Of a stretch of 35,362 bases of DNA, positions 1 to 6,835 are shown in pieces. Made by a program: the position numbers and the translations under genes. The DNA is from Paenibacillus profundus (lineage in GTDB: Bacteria; Bacillota; Bacilli; Paenibacillales; Paenibacillaceae): positions 1-35,362 of the forward strand of contig NZ_JAJNBZ010000045.1 in NCBI RefSeq assembly GCF_021369635.1, given 5' to 3'. Numbering within the stretch: position 1 is the first letter of the stretch; each line of letters begins with the position of its first letter. The notes beneath the pieces were generated by a model that worked only from the letters and a program-made list of their open reading frames with translations, searched no databases and had not been told where the DNA came from.

Positions 1-1
1 C

Positions 2-652
2 GTGTATCTGGCAGTCGGTATACGTGAAGATGGTTCTAAGGAAGTGTTAACGTATCCCATTGCTCCAACCGAATCGGCCTATGTATGGAACGAGCTGTTA
101 CTGGACGTGAAAGAGCGTGGTGTAGAGGAAGTCTTGTTGTTTATCTCTGACGGATTAAAGGGCATTGTGGCAGCAATTGAGCAAGTATATCCAAGGGCAA
201 AATACCAATCATGCTGCGTACATGTAGCACGTAATATTGCTCATAAAGTACGTGTATCTGATCGGGCAAGCATCTGTGATGACTTCAAAGCTGTGTACCG
301 AGCAGAAGATGAGCAGTCTGGGAAAGCCGCTCTAGACACTTTTTGTGACAAGTGGAAATCAGCTTACCCCAAGGTAATTAAATCTCTGCGTGAGAACCCA
401 TACATCTTTACGTTCTATAGCTTTCCGAAGCCAGTATGGAAAAGCATCTATTCAACCAATCTCATTGAATCATTCAACAAGCAGATTAAGAAATATACAA
501 AGCGAAAAGAACAGTTTCCGCATGAAGAAGCACTAGAAAAGTTTCTGGTATCGCAGTTCGAGGGCTATAATCAAAGGTTCGCTACTCGATGCCATATTGG
601 CTTTGACCAAGCACGCGCTGAGCTCCAAGCGATGTTCAGCACTAGGGACTAA
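2..652 (+). CDS. IS256-family transposase, C-terminal part (cut by window edge)
   Basis: This is the C-terminal 216 residues of a DDE transposase of the IS256 (mutator-like) family; the 5' part lies outside the window. FISDGLKG holds the second catalytic Asp (about residue 50 of the visible part), followed by the CCVHVARN segment. STNLIESFNKQIKK holds the catalytic Glu (about residue 156). IS256 proteins are usually near 390-400 residues, so a little over half is visible, and no frameshift is seen in it. The right inverted repeat follows about 30 bases after the stop. Family assignment is firm; activity cannot be judged from half a gene. Confidence 0.93.
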   Translation: MYLAVGIREDGSKEVLTYPIAPTESAYVWNELLLDVKERGVEEVLLFISDGLKGIVAAIEQVYPRAKYQSCCVHVARNIAHKVRVSDRASICDDFKAVYRAEDEQSGKAALDTFCDKWKSAYPKVIKSLRENPYIFTFYSFPKPVWKSIYSTNLIESFNKQIKKYTKRKEQFPHEEALEKFLVSQFEGYNQRFATRCHIGFDQARAELQAMFSTRD

Positions 653-683
653 TGCAGTCTTCTACAAGAGAAGGTTATTTTCA

Positions 684-708
684 TTTACACAAAATTCTTG
701 ACGCTACC
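684..708. repeat. Right terminal inverted repeat of the IS256-family element
   Basis: Read on the minus strand, this stretch starts GGTAGCGTCAAGAATTTTGT, which resembles IS256-family termini (GATAGTGTCAAGAATTTTGT type, from family knowledge). It lies shortly after the transposase stop, where the right end is expected. The left end is outside the window, so the exact boundary and target duplication cannot be checked here. Confidence 0.6.
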
Positions 709-854
709 TTTGGAAGAAATTCCTCGGTTATTATTAATTTCCCTATAGCTTGTTCCTTACTGGTAATGACGTAATTTTCCTGTCCTTCATAAATTGAAGT
801 TTGAGATATAAGATTCAAAATGTAATCCTGAAAACAAAAAGAGGCATGCCAGCG
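708..854 (-). pseudogene. Fragment of an unknown gene truncated at the IS256 end
   Basis: One minus-strand frame is open here and reads like protein (for example YVITSKEQAIGKLIITEEF). It runs straight into the IS terminal repeat, as if the insertion cut the gene. The family is not recognised and no start with a ribosome-binding site is visible. It could be chance coding potential. Confidence 0.25.
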
Positions 855-915
855 TTACATCCTGATGGCCGTGCTTCCTTTGTCTGATTCCATTTGCTTT
901 CTTATTCCCTAATCA

Positions 916-1062
916 CTAATCCTTACTCCGTACCGCATACTCCTTCAGTTCAATTCGATTCCCCTCAAAGTCATTGATAACGCCGATTGTACCCCGAACT
1001 TCAAGTGCAGCACCGCGGCTGCGCGGCTCCCCGATTGCTACGACCAAATCCTTGATTTCCAG
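916..1062 (-). pseudogene. C-terminal remnant of a VOC/glyoxalase-fold protein
   Basis: The minus frame ending at the TAG at 916 translates to a tail containing GVINDFEGNRIELKEY. This resembles the last beta strands of glyoxalase/bleomycin-resistance (VOC) proteins, which often end ...DPDGNRIEL..EY. A stop lies directly upstream and no N-terminal half is present, so only about 48 residues remain. It abuts the gshF-like fragment, which suggests a recombination joint near 1065. Assignment rests on one short motif. Confidence 0.45.
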
Positions 1063-1496
1063 TCACAGTGATCGTAATGATTCTTTAAGAACATGGTTTC
1101 TGCTTCATCTAGCTGGATTTTCTCTAAAGGTGTCTTATAACCGCGACCCCGAAGCGGATCTTTATTCTTTTCATGGACGAGCTGCTCAATCATGAGAAAT
1201 CCATCACCCACGTCATTGGCTGGTACGAGATGCAGTCCCCCTACAACCTCATCGCCCATAACCAGGAATCGATATTCTTTACCTGTCATGAATTCTTCAA
1301 GCAAAACGGTCTGATCGTGGTTAAACGTCATCTCAAATGATTTTTGATAGTCCTCTTTCGAGAATGCACGATTATATCGCCTCAGGCTGTTTTCTAAAAT
1401 TGGTGTGAATGATCTCGTAATGGGCGGCAACCGCTTCATTATATTTCTTAACCAACTATCATGAATAGCTTGCGAGTTGATTGGGATACTATCCAA
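1038..1496 (-). pseudogene. Partial second copy of gshF (glutathione biosynthesis) in a chimeric ORF
   Basis: Residues of this ORF encoded by about 1068-1374 are nearly identical to an internal ATP-grasp segment of the full gshF at 6836-9175, sharing EDYQKSFEM, HDQTVLLEEFM, GKEYRFLVMGDEVVG and KNKDPLRGRGY. The matching DNA in the full gene is about 7170-7474. The first 43 residues (MDSIPINSQAIHDSW...) do not match GshF and their source is not recognised. The ATP-grasp fragment lacks both ends, so it cannot make glutathione. It reads as a duplicated or horizontally acquired piece of about 300 bp joined to unrelated sequence. Substitutions such as MAFKHDQ to MTFNHDQ show the copies have drifted. 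Confidence 0.8.
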
Positions 1497-1565
1497 GGGA
1501 GACGGAAAGTCGTTTATTTGAACACTTGGAATTTTATTTTAAGTAGTAGTTAGGAGTAGATAAGC

Positions 1566-2189
1566 TTGAGCTGGGAAAACGTAAGGCAGCAAATGATCCA
1601 TCTAGCAAAGCAGGAATTCGAAGTGACGTGGAATAAAGGAACCATAAAGGAATATGATATGCAAGCACGGATACGTGAATATTGGCAACAAGGTGTTTAT
1701 AAGGATGTATCGATACCAGAATATATAACAATTCCAGGAAGTGCTTGGAGTGCTGCCTTTATCTCGTGGATTGTCACTCAGGCAGGCGGAGGCGATCGTT
1801 TTGGCAAGGTCAATGACGAATCAAATTATCGGAATGAATTTGGAAATCCGGCCGCACATTGGCGCTATACTGCGCCCGCCAAGATTAATCGACAAATGAA
1901 TAGTGCAAGTAATCCCTTCTGGGCTTTCGCTATTAATGAGGTGAGACCACAAGAAGGTGATATTGTAGTAAAGAGTAGAAATGGAAGCGGTGCAACATGG
2001 AACGACTTTATTTCTAAAGAGACGCATGGTGATATTGTCATTGGTGTAAGCTCTACTGACATAACAGTCATCGGCGGAAATGTATCAGATACTGTTAAGC
2101 AAAATACTTTCCCGCTCAATGATAATGGATTTGTCAATTCAACTGGTGGAGAAAACTCCCATTTTGCAATTGTGCGGATCAATATATAG
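1566..2189 (+). CDS. DUF2272 family protein (papain/CHAP-like fold, putative hydrolase)
   Basis: This 207-residue protein carries the DUF2272 signature: PGSAWSAAFISWIVTQAGGGDRF (about residues 58-80), an H-x-RY segment (AAHWRYTAP), a GDIVV strand and a C-terminal SHFAIVRI. DUF2272 is related to the CHAP/NlpC-P60 group. Here Ser sits in the place where CHAP proteins have the nucleophilic Cys, so catalysis is uncertain. No signal peptide is seen. The start is a TTG at 1566 with AGGAG at 1552-1556, nine bases upstream. A strong hairpin follows at 2278-2312, so it is probably monocistronic. A role in cell-wall or phage-related hydrolysis is only an inference. Confidence 0.7.
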   Translation: MSWENVRQQMIHLAKQEFEVTWNKGTIKEYDMQARIREYWQQGVYKDVSIPEYITIPGSAWSAAFISWIVTQAGGGDRFGKVNDESNYRNEFGNPAAHWRYTAPAKINRQMNSASNPFWAFAINEVRPQEGDIVVKSRNGSGATWNDFISKETHGDIVIGVSSTDITVIGGNVSDTVKQNTFPLNDNGFVNSTGGENSHFAIVRINI

Positions 2190-2277
2190 ACGGTTTGTGG
2201 TTCTCAGGAGGTCCATGGCCGTGCAATCGTATGAATATTGCCGCGATCTCTTAGCCTATCGCTCCCGAACCCATAAT

Positions 2278-2312
2278 AAAAATCCCATCAGTTTCTTTAC
2301 GATGGGATTTTT
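2278..2312 (+). terminator. Bidirectional intrinsic terminator between the DUF2272 and GDPD genes
   Basis: AAAAATCCCATC (2278-2289) pairs with GATGGGATTTTT (2301-2312) across an 11-base loop. T-rich tails exist on both strands, so it can serve the plus-strand DUF2272 gene and the convergent minus-strand phosphodiesterase gene. Confidence 0.8.
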
Positions 2313-2400
2313 GTCTATTCACAACAGGAATGCTGCCCTTTAATAACATAAGAAGTACGATTCCTTATAATGAAGAATCAACTATTTTTGATGAATTAAA

Positions 2401-3372
2401 TCATTTAGTAATTTTATCAACCCTATTTGTCCATATATAGCCCTGATATCCTGCTGGGATTTTTTCAAGGCTTTCTTTTGTATCAAATCCTTCTGACCAT
2501 TTACCATTTCCCTCTACGATTACGACTCGCGTGTTGACAGACTCCATTCTATCAATAAATTTATTTGGCCAACCCCATAAGAACTTCGCATAATTTAAAG
2601 GCAAATGTAGCTCCATATTATGCAATTCTTTCGGAATATACCCCGTCCAACCTAATAATTCATATTTTAAAAGTGCATTTTTCATCATTGTTTTCGTTAA
2701 CAATTTCAACTCTGCATGTTTTGAACGTAAATAATCAAACCCTTCGCTGTCTCCATCACCATAAACTGTTATTTTATCTAATTGATTCTTAGACAATTTA
2801 CTTAAATAAGAATCCCACAATACTTTTGTTGTTTCCATATCTCCATCTTTGTCATGAATTAAAAACTCTTTATTTGGAAAAGCTGCAAACACCTCATCTA
2901 AGCTTGGCATCATACCAATGCCTTTGCCACGAAACGGATAGCTCTCACCATTATCAGCCGTATATCTATAGCCGACATCTAGTTTCTTCAATTCGTTCAT
3001 TTTATAATCTATGACTTCACCTTTACCATTTGTTCTATACTCTAAAGTAAAATCATGAAAAACAGCTAATTGATGATCCTTCGTTAACTGAATATCTAAT
3101 TCCACTACGTCAGCACCATTATCAAATGCTGCCTTCATAGAAGGAATTGTGTTTTCTAAATAAGGGTGCACAGGTGGATAAATAATTTCAGCTGTATTCG
3201 TATCATACTCTACCTGTGAAATATCAAAGGTTTGAGCCAACCCTCTATGAGCTAGAATCTTATAATTTGTAACTATCGAGTAAAATAGACTCGTATTATT
3301 CATCCAAACCATAACAACCAAAAGGGTTACCCCCAAAATGATATATGTCTTTTTATTTTTTCTTTTTTTCAT
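2401..3372 (-). CDS. Membrane-anchored glycerophosphodiester phosphodiesterase family protein
   Basis: GDPD-family TIM barrels cleave glycerophosphodiesters to glycerol-3-phosphate and an alcohol. The 323-residue protein has a basic N-terminus and one hydrophobic segment (about residues 9-30, YIILGVTLLVVMVW), so the catalytic domain should face outward, anchored at the membrane. Family motifs are in place: HRG (42-44), ENT (73-75), VELDIQLTKD with the metal-binding E91 and D93, and FHD (105-107) with the second catalytic His. The start is ATG at 3372 with an AAAGGA-type site upstream. It stands alone, convergent with the DUF2272 gene. Possible substrates include glycerophosphodiesters or teichoic-acid linkages; the sequence does not decide. 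Confidence 0.9.
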   Translation of the reverse strand: MKKRKNKKTYIILGVTLLVVMVWMNNTSLFYSIVTNYKILAHRGLAQTFDISQVEYDTNTAEIIYPPVHPYLENTIPSMKAAFDNGADVVELDIQLTKDHQLAVFHDFTLEYRTNGKGEVIDYKMNELKKLDVGYRYTADNGESYPFRGKGIGMMPSLDEVFAAFPNKEFLIHDKDGDMETTKVLWDSYLSKLSKNQLDKITVYGDGDSEGFDYLRSKHAELKLLTKTMMKNALLKYELLGWTGYIPKELHNMELHLPLNYAKFLWGWPNKFIDRMESVNTRVVIVEGNGKWSEGFDTKESLEKIPAGYQGYIWTNRVDKITK

Positions 3373-3545
3373 TGGTTATCCTTTCTTTTCTTACTTTAAA
3401 ATGAATTTACAATGTCATATCCTTTTTATAAGAGTATTAGAACTTTTAATACAGTTCAATGTATAAAAATGTAATCTAGATAACGATTAACAGGAAAATC
3501 AAATCTTTTTCTCTACAGTTTAGTGACACAAGCATATGTTCACCG

Positions 3546-3572
3546 AATATCATTGAATCATTCAACAAACAA
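3546..3572 (+). mobile_element. Tiny remnant of an IS256-type transposase
   Basis: The plus strand reads PNIIESFNKQ in one frame, matching TNLIESFNKQ of the transposase at 2-652. The 17 bases ATTGAATCATTCAACAA are identical between the two places. Nothing else of an IS is recognisable around it, so this looks like a scar from an older, mostly deleted copy. Confidence 0.45.
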
Positions 3573-3574
3573 AA

Positions 3575-3598
3575 AAAAGCCGCTGCTACGCGGCTTTT
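3575..3598 (-). terminator. Intrinsic terminator of the EamA transporter gene
   Basis: AAAAGCCGC (3575-3583) pairs with GCGGCTTTT (3590-3598). Read on the minus strand the stem is followed by eight T residues, a strong rho-independent terminator 18 bases past the stop at 3616. Confidence 0.85.
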
Positions 3599-3615
3599 AA
3601 GCATATACGTTCTTG

Positions 3616-4545
3616 TCATCCGACATCTTTCGTATTACATTCTTCCTGCGCTCTATTGAATAATGAAGCATTCACCTTTTTCCCGCGATAATTCACGAAA
3701 TAAATACTTACACCTACTAATAACAGTCCTACGACAAGGCGGTAAGTTACCGGTTCATCTAAAAACACCGTACTGATGATTACGGCAATGATCGGTACAA
3801 GAAACGTGAATGTCCCGACTTTGCTTGCCTCTCCTGCATTAATAAGTTTATAGTAAATGATATAGGCTAGTGGAATTCCGAAAGTGGAGCCGTATCCGAG
3901 TCCAAAAAGGTACTTACCATTCCATTCAATTGCTGACCAGTTTTCAACAATGGTTCCAGCACCTATTAGAATAACTCCACCAATGATAAACTGCAAAGAC
4001 ACCATCCAGAATGCATCTACTTCGCTGCTCACCTTCTTCACATAAACCACACCAAGTGCCCAGCTAAATGCCATAAGCAACCCTAAGACAACACCAATGC
4101 TCGATACATGAACGGTTAATCCGTCCACACTGACAACTACAATTCCAATAAATCCAATAATCATACCCATAATTTTAAACAGCGACATGTACTCCCCAAG
4201 CCAAATCCAAGCAAGCAATCCCAGTAGAACGGGCTGAAAATAGACAAGCACGGAAAATAATCCTCCTGGCAAATAACTAAGCCCTACTGTCTGTAGCCCA
4301 AAAAAGAGAATCGTATTAAAGAATGCTGAAATACAATATTTCGACCAATTTTCACGCCATTTGATCCTGTCCCTCATTTTATATATGAGAGCTGCAAGGA
4401 TAAGGCCCCCAATTACTGTACGCATACCTGCAAATAATAACGGGGGCGTATAAGGCACAGCCATTTTATAGATTGGCCAACTTCCACCCCAAATAAAGAC
4501 TAATAATAGTAAGGCACACGTCGATTTTGTAAAGACCTTCCCCAA
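3616..4545 (-). CDS. EamA/DMT-family transporter
   Basis: This 309-residue inner-membrane protein has about ten hydrophobic segments and two EamA repeats. The first begins ALLLLVFIWGGSWPIYK; the second runs from about residue 150 and ends LDEPVTYRLVVGLLLVGVSIYFVN. DMT-family proteins export amino acids, metabolites or drugs; the substrate cannot be read from sequence. The start is TTG at 4545 with GGGAGG eight bases upstream. It lies 34 bases after the flavoprotein gene on the same strand and shares its terminator at 3575-3598, so the two are an operon and this may export the monooxygenase product. Confidence 0.88.
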   Translation of the reverse strand: MGKVFTKSTCALLLLVFIWGGSWPIYKMAVPYTPPLLFAGMRTVIGGLILAALIYKMRDRIKWRENWSKYCISAFFNTILFFGLQTVGLSYLPGGLFSVLVYFQPVLLGLLAWIWLGEYMSLFKIMGMIIGFIGIVVVSVDGLTVHVSSIGVVLGLLMAFSWALGVVYVKKVSSEVDAFWMVSLQFIIGGVILIGAGTIVENWSAIEWNGKYLFGLGYGSTFGIPLAYIIYYKLINAGEASKVGTFTFLVPIIAVIISTVFLDEPVTYRLVVGLLLVGVSIYFVNYRGKKVNASLFNRAQEECNTKDVG

Positions 4546-4579
4546 TTGCCTATCCTCCCTTCAATAGTTGAATAGGAAA

Positions 4580-5992
4580 CTAAGTCATTGTCCATTCTCC
4601 AACAAATTCAGCTTCATTATAAGAATAGTAGTTATTCAGAATCTCCTCCCGATTATCAGCGAACAGTTGGTCTGCTACAGCTGAGACGAGTCTAGGTATC
4701 CCATATCTCATTCCAGGGAGCGAAGAGGCCGAGATACCACAGCTAACTATAGCTGAAAAGTTAAAAACAAAAAGCCCATGAAGAAGCTTTGTATCCTTTT
4801 TGTCACGGCATGTGAACGTAAAGCCAGGGCTAAGGTATGGATAAGCATCAAGCTTATGGTTGGCTGTCTCAGCAGGTGCATGATAATAGTCGTCCCAACG
4901 TGCAATATGAGGTTCAAAAAGCTTTAGCTCTGGACGTAAAGAATGATCAGTCAGAAGGCCAGTGGAAATGATTAAAAAATCAAAAGTGAACTTACCTTGT
5001 GGAGTCGTGACCACAGCCTTTTCAGCTTCATGCTGTACGTCAAGCCATGGTGCACCTAAGTGTAATTGAAAGCCAGGGTGTGAAGCTGCACGTTCAAATG
5101 TGTCATTTGTAGGAGGTTGATGCTTTAAATAATGGGATATAACAGAATATTTATCAGCATCAGATAAAACATGGAAACGTTCAATGAGACCTGACACCCC
5201 CATTTGTCGCATTGGGTTAATACGTGGCATCTCCGTGCGGCGAACAAACACATGAGCCGAATCTACACCTTCAGATAATGCAAAATTAGCATTATCAAAA
5301 GCCGAGGCTCCACCGCCTAAAATGGCCACCTTCTTGCCTTTTAGGGGCTTAAAGTCAATGTCTTCTGAGGTGTGTGCATAGAGATGACGGGGTAATGATT
5401 CGGAAATCATAGATGGTACGTGCCATTCCCCTCCGCCTTGAATACCAGTAGCTAAAATAACCTTGCGGGCCAGTAATGGTTGAGATGATGCTCCCGCTTC
5501 TTCCATATGCAGTCGATAAATATTTCCCCCTGCAGGCTCAATAAGCTTCAACTTTACCTCATTAACAACAGGTAAGTTAAGAATCTTTCGATACCAACGT
5601 AAATAGTTCATCCAATCGTTCCGTGGAATCTTATCGATGTCCTCCCAACTTTGTGGTCCAAATTGCGCTTCCCACCAGGAGCGAAATGTTAGAGAAGGAA
5701 CTCCAAGATCAATGGATATCAAATGTTTAGCTGTACGCAATGTCATCATACGAGCGTAAGTTACCCATGGCCCTTCATATCCTTCAACGTTTTCGTCGAC
5801 GACAAGGATATTAGATATTCTTTCTCGCAAAAGCCCAAAGGCCACACCTAAGCCACACTGGCCCCCTCCTATAACCACGGCATCGTAGACATGCCCCTCA
5901 GGATGGCGGGCCCGGCATACCCAGTCCTCTCCCCCAAATACAAGATACGAAAGATCCCTTTTGACTTGTTCATTCAAAGCTTTTAAACCCAT
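4580..5992 (-). CDS. FAD/NAD(P)-dependent flavoprotein monooxygenase-like oxidoreductase
   Basis: Two dinucleotide-binding folds are visible: VVIGGGQCGLG near residue 40 (FAD) and VAILGGGASAFD near residue 220 (NADPH), with ATGIQGGGEWHVP between them. This order and spacing fit class B-type flavin monooxygenases (FMO, Baeyer-Villiger, N-hydroxylase group), which use NADPH and oxygen to oxidise soft heteroatoms or ketones. The substrate is unknown. Two starts compete: a TTG at 6001 sits only two bases after GGGAGG, while the ATG at 5992 is 11 bases after it, so I use 5992 (470 residues). It is the middle gene between a 30-residue ORF (6053-6145) and the EamA transporter. Confidence 0.85.
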   Translation of the reverse strand: MGLKALNEQVKRDLSYLVFGGEDWVCRARHPEGHVYDAVVIGGGQCGLGVAFGLLRERISNILVVDENVEGYEGPWVTYARMMTLRTAKHLISIDLGVPSLTFRSWWEAQFGPQSWEDIDKIPRNDWMNYLRWYRKILNLPVVNEVKLKLIEPAGGNIYRLHMEEAGASSQPLLARKVILATGIQGGGEWHVPSMISESLPRHLYAHTSEDIDFKPLKGKKVAILGGGASAFDNANFALSEGVDSAHVFVRRTEMPRINPMRQMGVSGLIERFHVLSDADKYSVISHYLKHQPPTNDTFERAASHPGFQLHLGAPWLDVQHEAEKAVVTTPQGKFTFDFLIISTGLLTDHSLRPELKLFEPHIARWDDYYHAPAETANHKLDAYPYLSPGFTFTCRDKKDTKLLHGLFVFNFSAIVSCGISASSLPGMRYGIPRLVSAVADQLFADNREEILNNYYSYNEAEFVGEWTMT

Positions 5993-6052
5993 GTTTTTCA
6001 ACCCTCCCCAAATATGACTTAGTATCTTCTGAACTAATCGTTAAGTTATTCT

Positions 6053-6145
6053 TTACTTTATCTGAATGGTGGCTTTTTCTTGCACCGTCTTATGAGCAGC
6101 ATTGATGTGATTACAACAATTTTCATTAAAACTTTCTGAAGTCAT
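6053..6145 (-). CDS. Candidate 30-residue peptide ORF, CC-x-H-containing
   Basis: The ORF reads MTSESFNENCCNHINAAHKT... for 30 residues and ends in TAA 51 bases before the flavoprotein gene. A near-consensus AAGGAGG (6159-6165) precedes it. That site is best spaced for an ATG at 6151 which is followed at once by TAG, giving ATG-TAG-ATG. Either a CAG codon mutated to TAG and the peptide starts at 6145, or the start-stop pair is a regulatory leader. The motif CCNHINAAH could bind a metal, which would fit the CsoR-like operator upstream, but that is inference. I recognise no family. Confidence 0.4.
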   Translation of the reverse strand: MTSESFNENCCNHINAAHKTVQEKATIQIK

Positions 6146-6176
6146 CTACATGGCCTCACCTCCTTAATTTTACAAT

Positions 6177-6201
6177 CAATATACCCTACCCCCCTATATT
6201 G
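6177..6201. promoter_or_regulatory. Candidate CsoR/RcnR/FrmR-type operator inside the promoter spacer
   Basis: Perfect 7-base inverted arms CAATATA (6177-6183) and TATATTG (6195-6201) flank the C-rich core CCCTACCCCCC. An AT-rich inverted repeat around a G/C tract is the known operator style of the CsoR/RcnR/FrmR/CstR repressor superfamily, which sense copper, nickel/cobalt, formaldehyde or persulfide. It covers the -10 and spacer, so bound repressor would block transcription. No such repressor gene is in the window; assignment is by site architecture only. Confidence 0.5.
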
Positions 6202-6207
6202 TGTAAA
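6178..6207 (-). promoter_or_regulatory. Sigma-A-type promoter of the peptide/monooxygenase/transporter unit
   Basis: On the minus strand TTTACA (plus 6202-6207) and TATATT (plus 6178-6183) are separated by 18 bases, 27 bases upstream of the first ATG. The spacer carries a G-run flanked by inverted AT-rich arms (next entry). Confidence 0.55.
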
Positions 6208-6363
6208 GGGTTATTGTTAAAAATTTCAATATTTTTTTCTAGGCTATCCATTAAATTAAGGAACTACTTTGGTTGGAATCAAATAGCGGGGCCGCTTCCC
6301 GGCTTCACCTGTGGCACGATCCTAAGCAGCCAAACCGAAAAGTTAAGCGGGATCAAGAAGCAG

Positions 6364-6621
6364 TTACAATAGGGTGAAGTTCCGCCTCTCTGCGGCACCT
6401 TCAGCCCAGTCGTTAACATGCGCTTGCAGCCCTCGCTGCAGATGGCGAACAGCCTGCACCTGGGCCAACTGCTACAGATCCTTGTGGTACCGCGCTTGGT
6501 TCAGCACAAACCAGGCTCCACTATTAAACGGTGGATAATGCTCGCACTTCTCTGGAGGCCGCGGATCGATAGGCGTATATGCCGCATCGCTTGCCTCGGC
6601 ATAAGGCTCTTGATTAGACAT
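6364..6621 (-). pseudogene. Small unknown gene with one in-frame TAG
   Basis: From ATG 6621 the frame reads 49 residues (MSNQEPYAEASDAAYTPIDP..., with FNSGAWFVLNQARYHKDL) to a TAG at 6472-6474. It then continues in the same frame for 35 more residues (QLAQVQAVRHLQRGLQAHVN, WAEGAAERRNF) to a TAA at 6364. The downstream part still looks like protein, so a CAG to TAG change probably broke an 85-residue or longer gene. There is no good ribosome-binding site, so the 5' end may also be missing. The proline/tyrosine-rich N-terminus recalls small spore or coat proteins, but no family is recognised. Confidence 0.45.
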
Positions 6622-6647
6622 TCATCAACTTGGTCCTATTAAACAAA

Positions 6648-6671
6648 AAAGCCGCTAAACCTAGCGGCTTT
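6648..6671 (-). terminator. Intrinsic terminator downstream of gshF
   Basis: AAAGCCGCTA (6648-6657) pairs with TAGCGGCTTT (6662-6671) across a four-base loop. On the minus strand it ends in six T residues, about 165 bases after the gshF stop. Confidence 0.8.
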
Positions 6672-6835
6672 GAATAGGGCTATGTTAATGCAACAACATT
6701 AAGTGCCAAAAAAACTATCTCGACTAACAATTGAACTTAAAGTTTTGCAAAATGTTAACCCTAGACATTTTCCATAATGAACCGGTGCCTATAACATGTC
6801 TTGCATTGCTTTCGCTCTAGATCGGCTATTCGTAA

